A stretch of DNA of 64,000 bases, from contig CAKTBJ010000004.1 in NCBI GenBank assembly GCA_934533075.1, positions 1-64,000 of the forward strand. The letters run 5' to 3'. The notes below the pieces were generated by a model. That model had not been told where the DNA came from and ran no database searches. It saw nothing but the letters and a program-made list of their open reading frames with translations. How positions within the stretch are numbered: position 1 is the stretch's first letter; every line of letters begins with the position of its first letter. The position numbers were made by a program, and so were the translations under genes. Positions 7,278 through 16,100 of the stretch are shown piece after piece. This DNA is from an uncultured Paracoccus sp. Its GTDB lineage: Bacteria; Pseudomonadota; Alphaproteobacteria; Rhodobacterales; Rhodobacteraceae.

Positions 7278-8178
7278 TCACAACTCCGCCCCGGCACCGG
7301 ACTGGATCGACGCGGCGGGCATCCGCACCCGGGTCATGCAGCAGGGCGCGGGCATCCCCGTCGTTTTCCTGCATGGCGGCTATGCCGGCGACCCGGTCGA
7401 GATCCAGTCCTCGGCGATCTGGGCGCCGGTCTTCGAGCGGATGGCGGGTCAGGCGCGGCTGGTCGCAATCGACCGGCTGGGACAGGGCTTTACCGACAAT
7501 CCTTCTGATCCCGATGGCTACACGATCGACGCCATCGTGGACCACGTCCTCGCCACGCTGAGCGCGCTGGACATCGACAGTTGCCATATCGTCGGCCATG
7601 ACGAAGGCGCCTTCGTCGGCGCGCAGATCGCCGCCCTGCACCCGGACCGGGTGCGGAGCCTGACGCTCGTGACCGCGAATGCGCTGACCCCCGGCTCTGA
7701 TCGGCGCAGCATCGTGCATGCCCATCCGCCGCAGCCGTTGCGCAGCCGGCAAAGCCTCCGCTGGATCTATGAGACCTCCTGCCGCAGCCACCTTGCGGTG
7801 GACGAGGCGTGGCTGGACGAGGCCGTCGCGATCGGCTCCGACCCCAAGACCGCCGAGGCCGTCAACGCCATGCGCGAGAACGATCGATATCTGCGGCGCT
7901 ACGTGAAGTCGTGGACGGCCACGCGATCGGCCATTCATCGCCTCATGGACAGCGAGGGACTGCCGTGCCCGACACTCGTGGTGTGGGGTCTGGACGATCC
8001 CATCGCGCCGATCTCCAACGCCGAATACCTGATGGAGCTGCTGACGCCCCGGCAGAGGGATACCGAACTCCGCATCTTCAACTGTGCGGGCTACTACCCG
8101 TTCCGAGAGCACCCCGCCGCGTTCAGCCGGGCGGTGCTGTCCTTCGTGCGGGATCATGACAGGGAGGGAAATACATGA
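7255..8178 (+). CDS. Alpha/beta-hydrolase paralogue with altered catalytic residues (307 aa)
   Basis: Aligned with its upstream neighbour throughout (V-V-F-x-H-G-G, A-x-D-R-x-G-Q-G, H-P-P after the core, D-P-x-A-P-I-S). The nucleophile elbow is GHDEGA with Asp116 instead of Ser, as in dehalogenases and epoxide hydrolases. The catalytic-histidine position is Tyr280 (NCAGYYPF against QSGHSLY in the neighbour). The conserved acid D248 is kept. It may therefore use an unusual mechanism or be a non-catalytic partner. The start at 7255 has AAGGA about 8 bases upstream; ATGs at 7264 and 7267 are alternatives. Its stop overlaps the binding-protein start (ATGA). Confidence 0.85.
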   Translation: MGAMMATDHNSAPAPDWIDAAGIRTRVMQQGAGIPVVFLHGGYAGDPVEIQSSAIWAPVFERMAGQARLVAIDRLGQGFTDNPSDPDGYTIDAIVDHVLATLSALDIDSCHIVGHDEGAFVGAQIAALHPDRVRSLTLVTANALTPGSDRRSIVHAHPPQPLRSRQSLRWIYETSCRSHLAVDEAWLDEAVAIGSDPKTAEAVNAMRENDRYLRRYVKSWTATRSAIHRLMDSEGLPCPTLVVWGLDDPIAPISNAEYLMELLTPRQRDTELRIFNCAGYYPFREHPAAFSRAVLSFVRDHDREGNT

Positions 8179-9737
8179 GGATACTGCTTCTTTCGTCGGC
8201 ACTTGCCTTGGCCACGCCGCTGGTGGCGGTTGCGCAGAACCTGACGATGGGCCTGGGGGGTAACGTGACCTCGCTTGATCCCCACTATCACAGCGCGGGG
8301 CCGAACTCGGCCTTTGCCTACACGATCTTCGGCCGCCTGACCCAGACCGACGAAAATTCGCGCCTGATGCCCGGCCTGGCGGAGAGCTGGGAAATGATCG
8401 ACCCGTTGACCTGGGAGTTCAAGCTGCGCGAAGGCGTCACCTTCCACAACGGCGAGCCGTTCACCGCGGAGGATGTCGTTTTCACGTTCGAGCGCATCCC
8501 GCAGGTGGTCAACAGCCCCGGCCCCTACACCAGCTATCTGCGCGGCATCAACGGCACGGAGATCGTCGATCCGCTTACGCTGCGCATCACCACGGACTAT
8601 CCGGTGCCGATCCTGCCGCTGATGATGCACAATATCGCAATCCTGGACAGCACTACGCATGCGGACGTCACCACCGAGGACTTCAACTCGGGCCGGGCGC
8701 TGATCGGCACCGGGCCGTTCCGCTACGTCTCTGGCAGCACCGGGTCGGGCATCAAGCTGGCGCGCAACGACGGCTACTGGGGCGACGCACCGGATTGGGA
8801 GACAGTGGACTACCGCATCATGACCAACGGCGCGGCGCGCACGGCGGCCTTCCTCGCGGGCGATGTCGATATCATCGACCAAGTGGCCAGCGCCGATGTC
8901 CCGCGCCTTTCGCAAAGCGATCAGGGCGAGGTGGTCAGCAAGGTCGCCCTGCGGCTGATGTATATCAACCTTGACCATTCGCGCACCGAGAACCCGGTTT
9001 TCCTGACCGACAATGCCGGCGCGCCGCTGGCAACGAACCCGCTCAAGGATCTGCGCGTCCGGCAGGCCCTGTCCCTTGCCATCGACCGACAGGTGTTGGT
9101 GGAGCGGGTAATGGATGGAACCGCGCTTCCGTCGATGCAGTTCATGCCGCCGGACTCCTACGGCTATGCGGACGACCTGGTTGCCCCGCCCGCCGACCCG
9201 GCGAAGGCACGGGAATTGCTGGCCGAGGCCGGCTATCCCGATGGCTTCCAGATCACGCTGCACGGCTCCAACGACCGCTTCCCCAACGATGCGCGGGTGT
9301 TGCAGGCCATCGGACAGATGTGGACGCGCATCGGCGTCCGCACCACCGTCGACGCCATGCCCTATGCCCCGTTCCAGACCCGCGCCAGCGCACAGGAATT
9401 CGCCGCCTTCCTGGGCACTTGGGGCAATGGTGGAGAGCCGGGCATCGGCATGACCAACACGCTTGCAACCTTTGATCCCGCAAAGGGCACAGGCTCGATC
9501 AACCGCGGGCGCTACAGTAACCCCGCCTATGACGCCGCCCTGTCCGAAGCCATGTCGGAAATGGACGACGACAAGCGCGAAGCCATGCTGCAAGACACCA
9601 TGCGCCTGCTGGTCGAGGACATGCCCATCCTGCCGCTCTATATCCAGACGAACACTTGGGCCGTTCGCAACGGGCTGACCTATGAGGGCCGGGCCGATGA
9701 GGCCACGCTGCCGCAGGACGTCCATCTCGCCCGTTGA
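8175..9737 (+). CDS. Peptide/opine-type ABC transporter substrate-binding protein (520 aa)
   Basis: A periplasmic solute-binding protein of the DppA/OppA family (SBP_bac_5). It has a Sec signal peptide of about 21 residues ending A-V-A-Q, then the family opening G-G-N-V-T-S-L-D-P-H and later L-A-E-S-W-E...L-R-E-G-V-T-F-H-N-G-E-P-F-T-A-E-D-V. Family members carry peptides, opines, sugars or organic acids, so the fold does not set the substrate. The start overlaps the upstream hydrolase stop. It is followed after 121 bases by two permease genes but no intact ATPase gene, which leaves the transporter incomplete here. Confidence 0.92.
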   Translation: MRILLLSSALALATPLVAVAQNLTMGLGGNVTSLDPHYHSAGPNSAFAYTIFGRLTQTDENSRLMPGLAESWEMIDPLTWEFKLREGVTFHNGEPFTAEDVVFTFERIPQVVNSPGPYTSYLRGINGTEIVDPLTLRITTDYPVPILPLMMHNIAILDSTTHADVTTEDFNSGRALIGTGPFRYVSGSTGSGIKLARNDGYWGDAPDWETVDYRIMTNGAARTAAFLAGDVDIIDQVASADVPRLSQSDQGEVVSKVALRLMYINLDHSRTENPVFLTDNAGAPLATNPLKDLRVRQALSLAIDRQVLVERVMDGTALPSMQFMPPDSYGYADDLVAPPADPAKARELLAEAGYPDGFQITLHGSNDRFPNDARVLQAIGQMWTRIGVRTTVDAMPYAPFQTRASAQEFAAFLGTWGNGGEPGIGMTNTLATFDPAKGTGSINRGRYSNPAYDAALSEAMSEMDDDKREAMLQDTMRLLVEDMPILPLYIQTNTWAVRNGLTYEGRADEATLPQDVHLAR

Positions 9738-9858
9738 TGGATGCTGAACTCTGCGCTCCCGGCTGAACAGGCCGGGGGCGCCTCCGCCGGTTGACGCAAA
9801 TGGGGCGGCAAGGGGGATACCCCGCGCGGCATGCCGTCAGACACGCCAAGGAGACACC

Positions 9859-10830
9859 ATGCTGGCCTGGTTCGGACAGAGGCTCATGCAGTCGCTATTC
9901 GTGGTCGTCGCGATGACGGCTATCGTATTTCTGGCGGTGAATGTCATTGGGGATCCGATCGACATCCTGATCTCGCCCGATGCAAACCAGGTCGAACGCG
10001 AGCGTATCGTGGCGCAACTGGGCCTGGACCAGCCCCTCTGGCGCCAGTATCTGACCTTTGTCAGCAGTGCCTTGCAGGGCGACTTTGGCCGCAGCTTCGT
10101 CTACGGCATGCCTGCCTTGCAGGTCATTCTGGAGCGAATGCCGGCCACGATCGAACTGGCGCTGGGTGCGATGGTGCTGTCCGTCCTGATCGGGGTGCCG
10201 CTGGGCCTCTATACCGGCCTCCGGCCGGATACGCTGTTCTCGAAAATAGCCATGTCCGGCTCGATCATCGGGTTTTCGGTGCCGGTGTTCTGGCTGGCGC
10301 TGATTCTCATCATGGTGTTTTCCGTTCAACTGGGCTGGCTCCCGGCCGGGGGGCGCGGCGAGACCCGGCAGCTTTTCGGAATCGAGTGGTCCTTCCTGAC
10401 GGTCAGCGGATGGCGGCACCTGGCACTGCCTGTGCTGACGCTTTCGATCTTCAAGATCTCTCTGGTGATGCGCATGGTTCGCGCCGGCGTCAGGGACGTG
10501 CTGCCGCAGGAATACGTCAAGTTCGCCCGTGCCAAGGGGCTGTGGCCGCGGCGCATCCTTTACGTCCATGTCCTGAAGAACATCATGATCCCGGTCGTCA
10601 CCATCATCGGCCTGGAATTCGCCTCGCTGATCGCCTTCTCGGTCGTGACCGAAACGATCTTCTCTTGGCCGGGCATGGGCAAGCTGATCATCGACAGCAT
10701 CAACATGCTGGATCGCCCCATGATCGTCGCGTATCTGATCATCATCGTGTTCCTTTTCGTCACGATCAACCTGATCGTCGATGTGATCTATACCCTGCTT
10801 GATCCGCGCGTTCGGCTTTCCGAACAGTAG
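9859..10830 (+). CDS. ABC transporter permease, DppB type (323 aa)
   Basis: The first inner-membrane permease of the peptide-type importer. It starts with the family's cytoplasmic end plus first transmembrane helix, has about six hydrophobic segments, and carries the ATPase-coupling EAA-like loop (Y-V-K-F-A-R-A-K-G-L, about residues 218-227). AAGGAGA precedes the ATG. The 121-base gap after the binding-protein gene contains GC-rich hairpin sequence, which commonly lowers permease expression relative to the binding protein. Confidence 0.93.
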   Translation: MLAWFGQRLMQSLFVVVAMTAIVFLAVNVIGDPIDILISPDANQVERERIVAQLGLDQPLWRQYLTFVSSALQGDFGRSFVYGMPALQVILERMPATIELALGAMVLSVLIGVPLGLYTGLRPDTLFSKIAMSGSIIGFSVPVFWLALILIMVFSVQLGWLPAGGRGETRQLFGIEWSFLTVSGWRHLALPVLTLSIFKISLVMRMVRAGVRDVLPQEYVKFARAKGLWPRRILYVHVLKNIMIPVVTIIGLEFASLIAFSVVTETIFSWPGMGKLIIDSINMLDRPMIVAYLIIIVFLFVTINLIVDVIYTLLDPRVRLSEQ

Positions 10831-10843
10831 AGGCAGGATTGTC

Positions 10844-11755
10844 ATGACCTCCTATTCCTCCCCTGAAACCGCCCCCGTGCTTCCGGTCTCCCGGACGCCG
10901 ATGCAAAGGATCTGGCGCGAATTCCTGCGCTCGCGGCTGGCTGTGTTTGGCCTGGTCGTCCTGGGCCTTCTGGTCCTCGTCGCGGCCATCGGCCCGTCGC
11001 TGGTGCCGCAGAACCCCTACGACCTGATGGAAATCGACGTTCTGGACGGCCAGTTGCCGCCGCGATCCGAGTCTATGGCCGGCTATACCTACTGGCTGGG
11101 GACGGATGACCAGGGCCGCGATCTGGTATCCGCGATCATCTACGGATTGCGCATTTCGCTGATGGTTGGTGTGCTCTCGGCGCTGATCGCGGCCTTTCTG
11201 GGCACCAGCATCGGCATCTTCGCCGCCTATCGCGGCGGACGCACCGAGGCGTTGGTTATGCGCATCATCGACCTCCAGTTGTCGTTTCCCACAATCCTCG
11301 TGGCCTTGATGATCCTGGCGGTGCTGGGGCGCGGGGTTGCGAATGTCGTGCTTGCACTGGTGATCGTCGAATGGGCGACCTATGCGCGCGTGGCCCGCGG
11401 CGTGGCCATGGTCGAGCGCCGCAAGGAATATATCGAGGCCGAGGAATGCCTGGTGATCCCACGCTGGCGGATCCTGTTCCGGCACCTGCTTCCCAACTGC
11501 CTGCCGCCCCTGGTGGTGATCGCCACCGTGCAGATTGGCCGCGCCATCACGCTGGAGGCAACGCTGTCGTTCCTCGGGCTGGGCGTGCCCATCACCCAGC
11601 CCAGCCTCGGGCTGCTGATCTCGAACGGCTATCAGTATCTGCTGTCGGGCAAATACTGGATCAGCTTCTATCCGGGGCTGATGCTGCTGGTCATCATCGT
11701 CGCGATCAACCTGGTGGGCGACCATCTGCGCGACATCATCAACGTCAGGAGGCAT
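10844..11755 (+). CDS. ABC transporter permease, DppC type (303 aa region)
   Basis: The second permease of the peptide-type importer, pairing with the DppB-like gene. The ATG at 10844 (MTSYSSPETAP) is chosen because GGCAGGA lies just upstream; the reading frame is also open from 10799. The DppC features are visible: an N-terminal cytoplasmic segment, a first helix, the W-L-G-T-D-D-Q-G-R-D periplasmic motif, and the coupling loop Y-I-E-A-E-E-C-L-V. The frame closes at 11759-11761, overlapping the ATG of the chimeric ATPase gene at 11758. The coordinates here end just short of that stop. Confidence 0.9.
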
Positions 11756-11757
11756 AA

Positions 11758-12402
11758 ATGAGCCGCGCCGCCCCCTTGGTCCCGGCAGCTGCCTCCCGGC
11801 ACGGCGATGTCCCTTTGCTTGACGTGCGCGGCCTGACCGTCGCCTTCGGTGGCGAGCAGGGCGACGGCCTCGCGATCAACGACGTCTCGCTCTCTCTGCG
11901 TCGGAGCAAGATACTGGGGTTGGTGGGAGAGTCCGGCTCGGGGAAATCCGTGACCGGGCTTGCTCTCATGGGCCTGATCGAGGCACCCGGCCGCATCGTT
12001 GCAGGCCAGGTGCTGTTCGACGGCACCGACCTGGCGCGGCTGGATGACCGCGCCATGCGGCAATGGCGCGGGAAGCGGATCGCGATGATCTTTCAGGATC
12101 CGATGATGACGCTCAATCCCGTGCTGCGGATCGACACCCAGATGATCGAGACCGTTCTGGCCCATGACGATGTGTCCCCCGCAGAAGCGCGGTCGCGGGC
12201 CCGCGACGCGCTGGGGCAGGTCGGCATCCCGCGCACCGCGGAGGAGTTCGCCAGGCAGGACGAGGCCGGCATCGTGCCCGTCACGCTGAGCGACGAGGAC
12301 GCCGCCAGGTTCCTGGAGGTGTTCCAGACCACCCAGTGGCAGACGTTCAAGGAAAAGGCCCCGGACCATGCGGACGAGTTCCGCGCCCTGTTCCTCAAAT
12401 AG
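11758..12402 (+). pseudogene. Chimera: 5' half of DppD-type ATPase fused to tail of TRAP binding protein
   Basis: Residues 1-157 are a peptide-transporter ATPase: Walker A GESGSGKS (57-64) and Q-loop FQDPMMTLNP (112-121), up to the A-L-G-Q-V-G-I-P segment. The signature motif, Walker B and H-loop are absent. From about residue 160 the sequence changes to an E-E-F-A-R-Q-D-E-A-G...T-L-S-D-E-D-A-A-R-F pattern and ends F-K-E-K-A-P-D-H-A-D-E-F, typical of the last helices of a DctP-type TRAP solute-binding protein. TRAP Q and M genes follow directly. An in-frame deletion between an ABC operon and a TRAP operon (junction about 12226-12255) explains this. The product cannot be a working ATPase. Confidence 0.82.
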
Positions 12403-12417
12403 ATGCGGGGGGCGGGG

Positions 12418-12930
12418 ATGAGCATCCGTTCCGTCTATGACGGCGCGCTCGATCTTCTCGGGCTTGCCTGCGCCGGCATCGTCCTTCTTCTGACGCTGGG
12501 CGTCACCCTCGACGTGGCGGTGCGGCTGGTCAACCTTCCTCCGCTGGAATGGATGATGGAGCTTTCCGAATATTCCCTTCTGCCGCTGACCTATCTGGCG
12601 GCGCCCTGGGCATTGCGGGAGGGAGCCCATGTCCGGGTCGACGTGCTGGTCGCCAGGCTGCCGAAACGGCTGGCCCGCGTCATCGACGTGATCGTGGACC
12701 TGCTGGGGCTGGCGGTGGCGGCGGTGCTGTTCATCTGGGGGCTGCGCACGATGCTGGCCTCGATGCACATGAATTCGATGATCTACAAGGTGCTGATCAT
12801 TCCCGAATGGTATACCTATGTGCCGCTGGTCATCGCCTCGCCCTTCCTGTTCGTGGAATTCGCCCGCCGCCTGAACCGATCCCTGCGCGGCGAGGCCGAC
12901 CACACCGCCACCCCCGAGAACGTGATCTGA
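12418..12930 (+). CDS. TRAP transporter small permease, DctQ type (170 aa)
   Basis: The four-helix small membrane subunit of a tripartite (TRAP) importer. Hydrophobic helices are at about residues 10-33, 45-65, 85-108 and 130-150, with the family W-M-M-E-L-S-E-Y after helix 1 and G-A-H-V-R-V-D between helices 2 and 3. The start at 12418 follows a G-rich run; an in-frame ATG directly after the preceding stop (12403) is an alternative. Its own binding protein has been reduced to the chimeric tail upstream, so the transporter lacks a substrate receptor unless one is supplied elsewhere. Confidence 0.88.
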   Translation: MSIRSVYDGALDLLGLACAGIVLLLTLGVTLDVAVRLVNLPPLEWMMELSEYSLLPLTYLAAPWALREGAHVRVDVLVARLPKRLARVIDVIVDLLGLAVAAVLFIWGLRTMLASMHMNSMIYKVLIIPEWYTYVPLVIASPFLFVEFARRLNRSLRGEADHTATPENVI

Positions 12931-12931
12931 C

Positions 12932-14248
12932 ATGGAATGGTGGATCGCCCTCACAGGTCTGGTCGGTGGCCTGCTGTTTCTGCTGGCGCTGGGGCTTCCG
13001 GTCGCCATCGCCTTCTTCCTTCTCAACATCGTCGGCGCCCTCCTCTTTCTGGGCGGCGATGCCGGGCTGATCCAGCTGGTGCGCAATTCGACGGTCTCGG
13101 TCACGAATTTCGTGCTGGTGCCGATCCCGCTGTTCCTGCTGATGGGCGAGATCCTGTTCCGCACCGGGCTGGCCTCGCGCGCCATCGACGCGGTGGACCA
13201 GCTGATCAGCAAGGTGCCGGGCCGGCTGTCGATCGTCGCCATCTTCGGCGGCAGCGTCTTCGCCTCGCTGTCCGGCTCGTCGATGGCCAACACGGCGATG
13301 CTGGGCAGCACGCTCCTGCCCGAGATGAAGCAGCGCGGCTATCACCCCACCATGTCGATGGGGCCGATCATGGGCACCGGCGGCATCGCGGTGCTGATCC
13401 CGCCCTCGGGGCTGGCGGTGCTGCTGGGCAGCCTGGGCCAGATCTCGATCGGCGACCTGCTCATCGCGGGGATCCTGCCCGGCGCGCTGATCACGGCGAT
13501 GTATGTGGCCTATGTCATCGCGCGCTGCTGGATGAACCCGGCGCTGGCGCCGCCCTATGCGGTGCAGCCCGCGCAGGGCTGGGCGCGCTGGCGGCCGTTC
13601 CTGCTGCATGTCGTGCCGTTGCTGGGAATCTTCGTCTGCGTGATCGGCTCGATGCTGGCGGGGATCGCGACGCCGACCGAATCCGCCGCCCTCGGCGCCT
13701 TCGCGTCGATCTTCGCGGCGGCGTGTTACCGCCGGCTGACGGTCGCGGCGCTGAAGACCGCGCTGCTGTCCACGGCCAAGATCACCGCGATGATCTTCTT
13801 CATCGTGGCGGCCTCGCTGACCTTCTCGCAGATCCTGGCCTTTTCGGGGGCGACCTCGGGCTTCCTGCAATTGATCAACGGCTTCGACGCCTCGCCGATG
13901 ACGCTGCTGATCCTGATGCTGGTGATCGCGCTGGTCCTGGGCAGCTTCATGGACCCGATCAGCGTGATGATGATCGTGCTGCCGTTCTTCATGCCGCTGG
14001 TCCGGTCGCTGGGCTTTGACCTGGTATGGTTCGGGGTGCTGCTGCTGGTGGTGCTGGAGGTCGGGTTCCTCACCCCGCCCGTGGGGATGCTGCTGTTCGT
14101 GATGAAGGGCGTGGCGCCGCCGGACACCCGGATGGGGGACATCATCCGCGCCGCGCTGCCCTTCGTGGTGCTGCAACTTCTGGCGGTGGCGATCATCATC
14201 CTGTGGCCCGGCATCGCAACGATCCTGCCGGCGCTGTCACGGGGCTAG
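12932..14248 (+). CDS. TRAP transporter large permease, DctM type (438 aa)
   Basis: The large membrane subunit of the TRAP system, with about 12 hydrophobic helices. Family segments include the G-S-S-M-A-N-T-A-M-L-G-S stretch, I-P-P-S-G-L and a C-terminal L-T-P-P-V-G-M-L-L-F. It begins one base after the DctQ stop, so the two are translated together. A 12-bp inverted repeat follows its stop. Whether it still functions depends on a binding protein from another locus. Confidence 0.92.
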   Translation: MEWWIALTGLVGGLLFLLALGLPVAIAFFLLNIVGALLFLGGDAGLIQLVRNSTVSVTNFVLVPIPLFLLMGEILFRTGLASRAIDAVDQLISKVPGRLSIVAIFGGSVFASLSGSSMANTAMLGSTLLPEMKQRGYHPTMSMGPIMGTGGIAVLIPPSGLAVLLGSLGQISIGDLLIAGILPGALITAMYVAYVIARCWMNPALAPPYAVQPAQGWARWRPFLLHVVPLLGIFVCVIGSMLAGIATPTESAALGAFASIFAAACYRRLTVAALKTALLSTAKITAMIFFIVAASLTFSQILAFSGATSGFLQLINGFDASPMTLLILMLVIALVLGSFMDPISVMMIVLPFFMPLVRSLGFDLVWFGVLLLVVLEVGFLTPPVGMLLFVMKGVAPPDTRMGDIIRAALPFVVLQLLAVAIIILWPGIATILPALSRG

Positions 14249-14598
14249 GCCCGGCCCATCCCGCGATCCTGCCGGGAAAGCCAGAGGGTCCCCGGCAGGA
14301 TCGGATGCCCGTTTGACGGCCTTCCGCATCGGTTGCGGTTCGGCGTCATGCAGCGGGATGGCCACGGGGCTTTCGCGAAGATGCCGGCGAAATTCAGAGA
14401 GCCGTCGATGCCGATGCCGCGGGCAAGGTGGAAGATGCGGTCCTCCCCCGGAGTGATCGCGGCCGGCAACGGGCCTGGTCCTGTATCCATGACCGGCAGG
14501 TGCGCCGGGTGCAGGGGCATGCCGACGCGATGGATCGCCCCGAAGCCGTCGATCCGGCCTTGCGCGAAGGCGGCGTCGCCGAGGCGGTCCACCTCCAT
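14245..14598 (-). CDS. Possible small gene or gene remnant, unrecognised (117 aa)
   Basis: This frame has a strong G/C bias at codon third positions over its first 90 or so codons, like real genes here, and the bias persists upstream of the ATG to about 14640 (C-N-L-R-T-P-N-A-A). The product contains GAIHRVGMPLHPAHLPVMD and I-F-H-L-A-R-G-I-G-I-D-G. I recognise no family. The last 25 codons run through the terminator hairpin and look non-coding. It may be a remnant of a longer gene or a fortuitous frame. It is downstream of and in the same direction as the HtpX-type gene. Confidence 0.3.
   Translation of the reverse strand: MEVDRLGDAAFAQGRIDGFGAIHRVGMPLHPAHLPVMDTGPGPLPAAITPGEDRIFHLARGIGIDGSLNFAGIFAKAPWPSRCMTPNRNRCGRPSNGHPILPGTLWLSRQDRGMGRA
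14265..14302 (+). terminator. 12-bp inverted repeat after the TRAP operon
   Basis: GATCCTGCCGGG (14265-14276) pairs perfectly with CCCGGCAGGATC (14291-14302) around a 14-base loop. GATCCTGCCGG also occurs once more at 14221-14231, inside the end of dctM. There is no T-tract, so termination may be rho-assisted or the hairpin may protect the transcript end. Confidence 0.5.
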
Positions 14599-14852
14599 CG
14601 CGGCGTTCGGAGTCCTGAGATTGCAGCCGGTCAGCCGGATCGCGCCGGTGGCGATGCTGCGTGCCGGGCGCCGGCCGCGAAAGTGCCCGATGTCCTCCTG
14701 ACTGTGGCCGTCGGCCGGGTCGCCGGGGCGGTTTGCGGATGGTCCCGAGCGAGGGCCGCGTCGAGATCGACTTCAACGAAATCCCGATCCGCAGGGACGC
14801 GCCCGCCGCCGGGCATGCAGCGCGTGCCGGCAAATCGCGTCCCGAGCCGTCC

Positions 14853-15752
14853 TTACCCCCACGGTCCCGGCGCGTTCCGCTGTCCGGCGCGCGGCCTGTC
14901 CGGCTCCGGGTTCCGCATCGCCCCGGTCATCCCGCGCAGGGCGGCAATGCGGTTCGCCGTGGCCGGATGGGTTGCGAACAGCTTGTCGCGCGCCCCGCCA
15001 TGCAGAGGGTTGACGATGAACAGCGGCGCGGTCGCCGGGTTCGCCTCGGCTGCGGGATTGTCGATCCGGGCCGCCCCCGCCGCGATCCGCTCCAGCGCCG
15101 AGGCGAGCCAGAGGGGCCGGCCGCAAATCTCGGCGCCGGCCCGGTCGGCGGCGTATTCCCGCGTCCGGCTGATCGCCATCTGCACCAGCATCGCCGCCAG
15201 CGGCGCCAGGATCATCATCGCGATGCTGGCGATCGGTCCCGGCCCGTTCTCGCGCCGCCCGCCGAACAGCATCGCGAAATTCGCCAGCATGGTGATCGCC
15301 CCGGCGAAAGTCGCCGTCACCGTCATGATCAGCGTGTCGCGGTTGCGGATATGGGCAAGCTCGTGGGCCACCACCCCGGCCAGCTCCTCGGGCGAGAGGC
15401 TGCGCAAAAGCCCGGTCGTCACCGCGACCGCCGCGTTCTGCGGATTGCGGCCGGTGGCGAAGGCGTTGGGCTGCGGGGTGTCGATCAGATAGACGGCGGG
15501 CATGGGCAGCCCGGCCCGCTGCGCCAGCCCGCCGACCATCTCGTGCAGGCCCGGCACGTCGCCGGGGGCCAGCGGCCGCGCATTCTGCATGCGCAACACC
15601 ATCTTGTCGGAATTCCACCAGGTCAGCGCGTTCATCGCCGCCGCCGCCATCAGTGCGATCAGCATGCCGCCCTGCCCGGCCAGCAGATAGCCCATGCCCA
15701 TGAACAGCGCCGTCATCGCCGCCATCAGCAGGGCCGTCTTGACATAGGACAT
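14853..15752 (-). CDS. htpX: HtpX-type membrane zinc metalloprotease (299 aa)
   Basis: An M48-family protease of the inner membrane that degrades misfolded membrane proteins. Two hydrophobic segments precede the catalytic part (about residues 5-45); the zinc motif is HELAH (130-134), followed by paired membrane segments around 145-190 and the R-E-Y-A-A-D third ligand region. The start at 15752 ([10 protein letters not shown]) matches the usual HtpX beginning and has GGAGGA just upstream; the frame stays open further but that part is not conserved. It is transcribed alone, divergent from the GntR gene, and is chromosomal housekeeping between two catabolic cassettes. Confidence 0.93.
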   Translation of the reverse strand: MSYVKTALLMAAMTALFMGMGYLLAGQGGMLIALMAAAAMNALTWWNSDKMVLRMQNARPLAPGDVPGLHEMVGGLAQRAGLPMPAVYLIDTPQPNAFATGRNPQNAAVAVTTGLLRSLSPEELAGVVAHELAHIRNRDTLIMTVTATFAGAITMLANFAMLFGGRRENGPGPIASIAMMILAPLAAMLVQMAISRTREYAADRAGAEICGRPLWLASALERIAAGAARIDNPAAEANPATAPLFIVNPLHGGARDKLFATHPATANRIAALRGMTGAMRNPEPDRPRAGQRNAPGPWG

Positions 15753-16055
15753 CGGTATCCTCCGCGCTTCGGATGCCGGAGATATGGGGACCGCTGCCGG
15801 TCGCGCCAAGGCGGGGATCGGGTCGGCGTCATCCGTGTTTCCGATTTCCGGGGGCAAGGGGGTGCCCATGCTCCGGTCGCCTCGACATTCGGGGCCTCTC
15901 AAGCGGCCCAGGCGCAGGTTCACGGGTTCCGCGCCGGGGGCAGAGGCCAGTCATGGCGGTCCGGCCCGAGGCGCCGCCTGCATCCTGTGGGCATGTCCGC
16001 TGCCGCCGGCCTGCGGAAAGCGGGTTTTGCCGGGGTGCGCCCACGGTCGGAAATG

Positions 16056-16089
16056 TTGACATCTCCCTCTTACATGTAACATGTAAGAG
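16056..16089 (+). promoter_or_regulatory. Promoter with 11-bp inverted-repeat operator for the GntR cassette
   Basis: TTGACA at 16056-16061 is a consensus -35. The arms CTCTTACATGT (16067-16077) and ACATGTAAGAG (16079-16089) form a perfect inverted repeat around a single A, covering the expected -10 (TAACAT at 16077-16082). An FCD-type GntR protein encoded immediately downstream would be the natural ligand, giving repression of its own operon. Confidence 0.8.
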
Positions 16090-16100
16090 AGGGGAGAATC

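Noticed and set aside
12403..12417. ATG at 12403 as the start of the DctQ gene
   Set aside because: Possible, but it has no ribosome-binding site and adds only five residues (MRGAG); 12418 follows a G-rich sequence. Kept as an alternative.
14237..14833. 198-codon minus-strand frame downstream of htpX
   Set aside because: Arg/Pro-rich with poor third-position bias; the alternative frame at 14245-14598 fits coding better.
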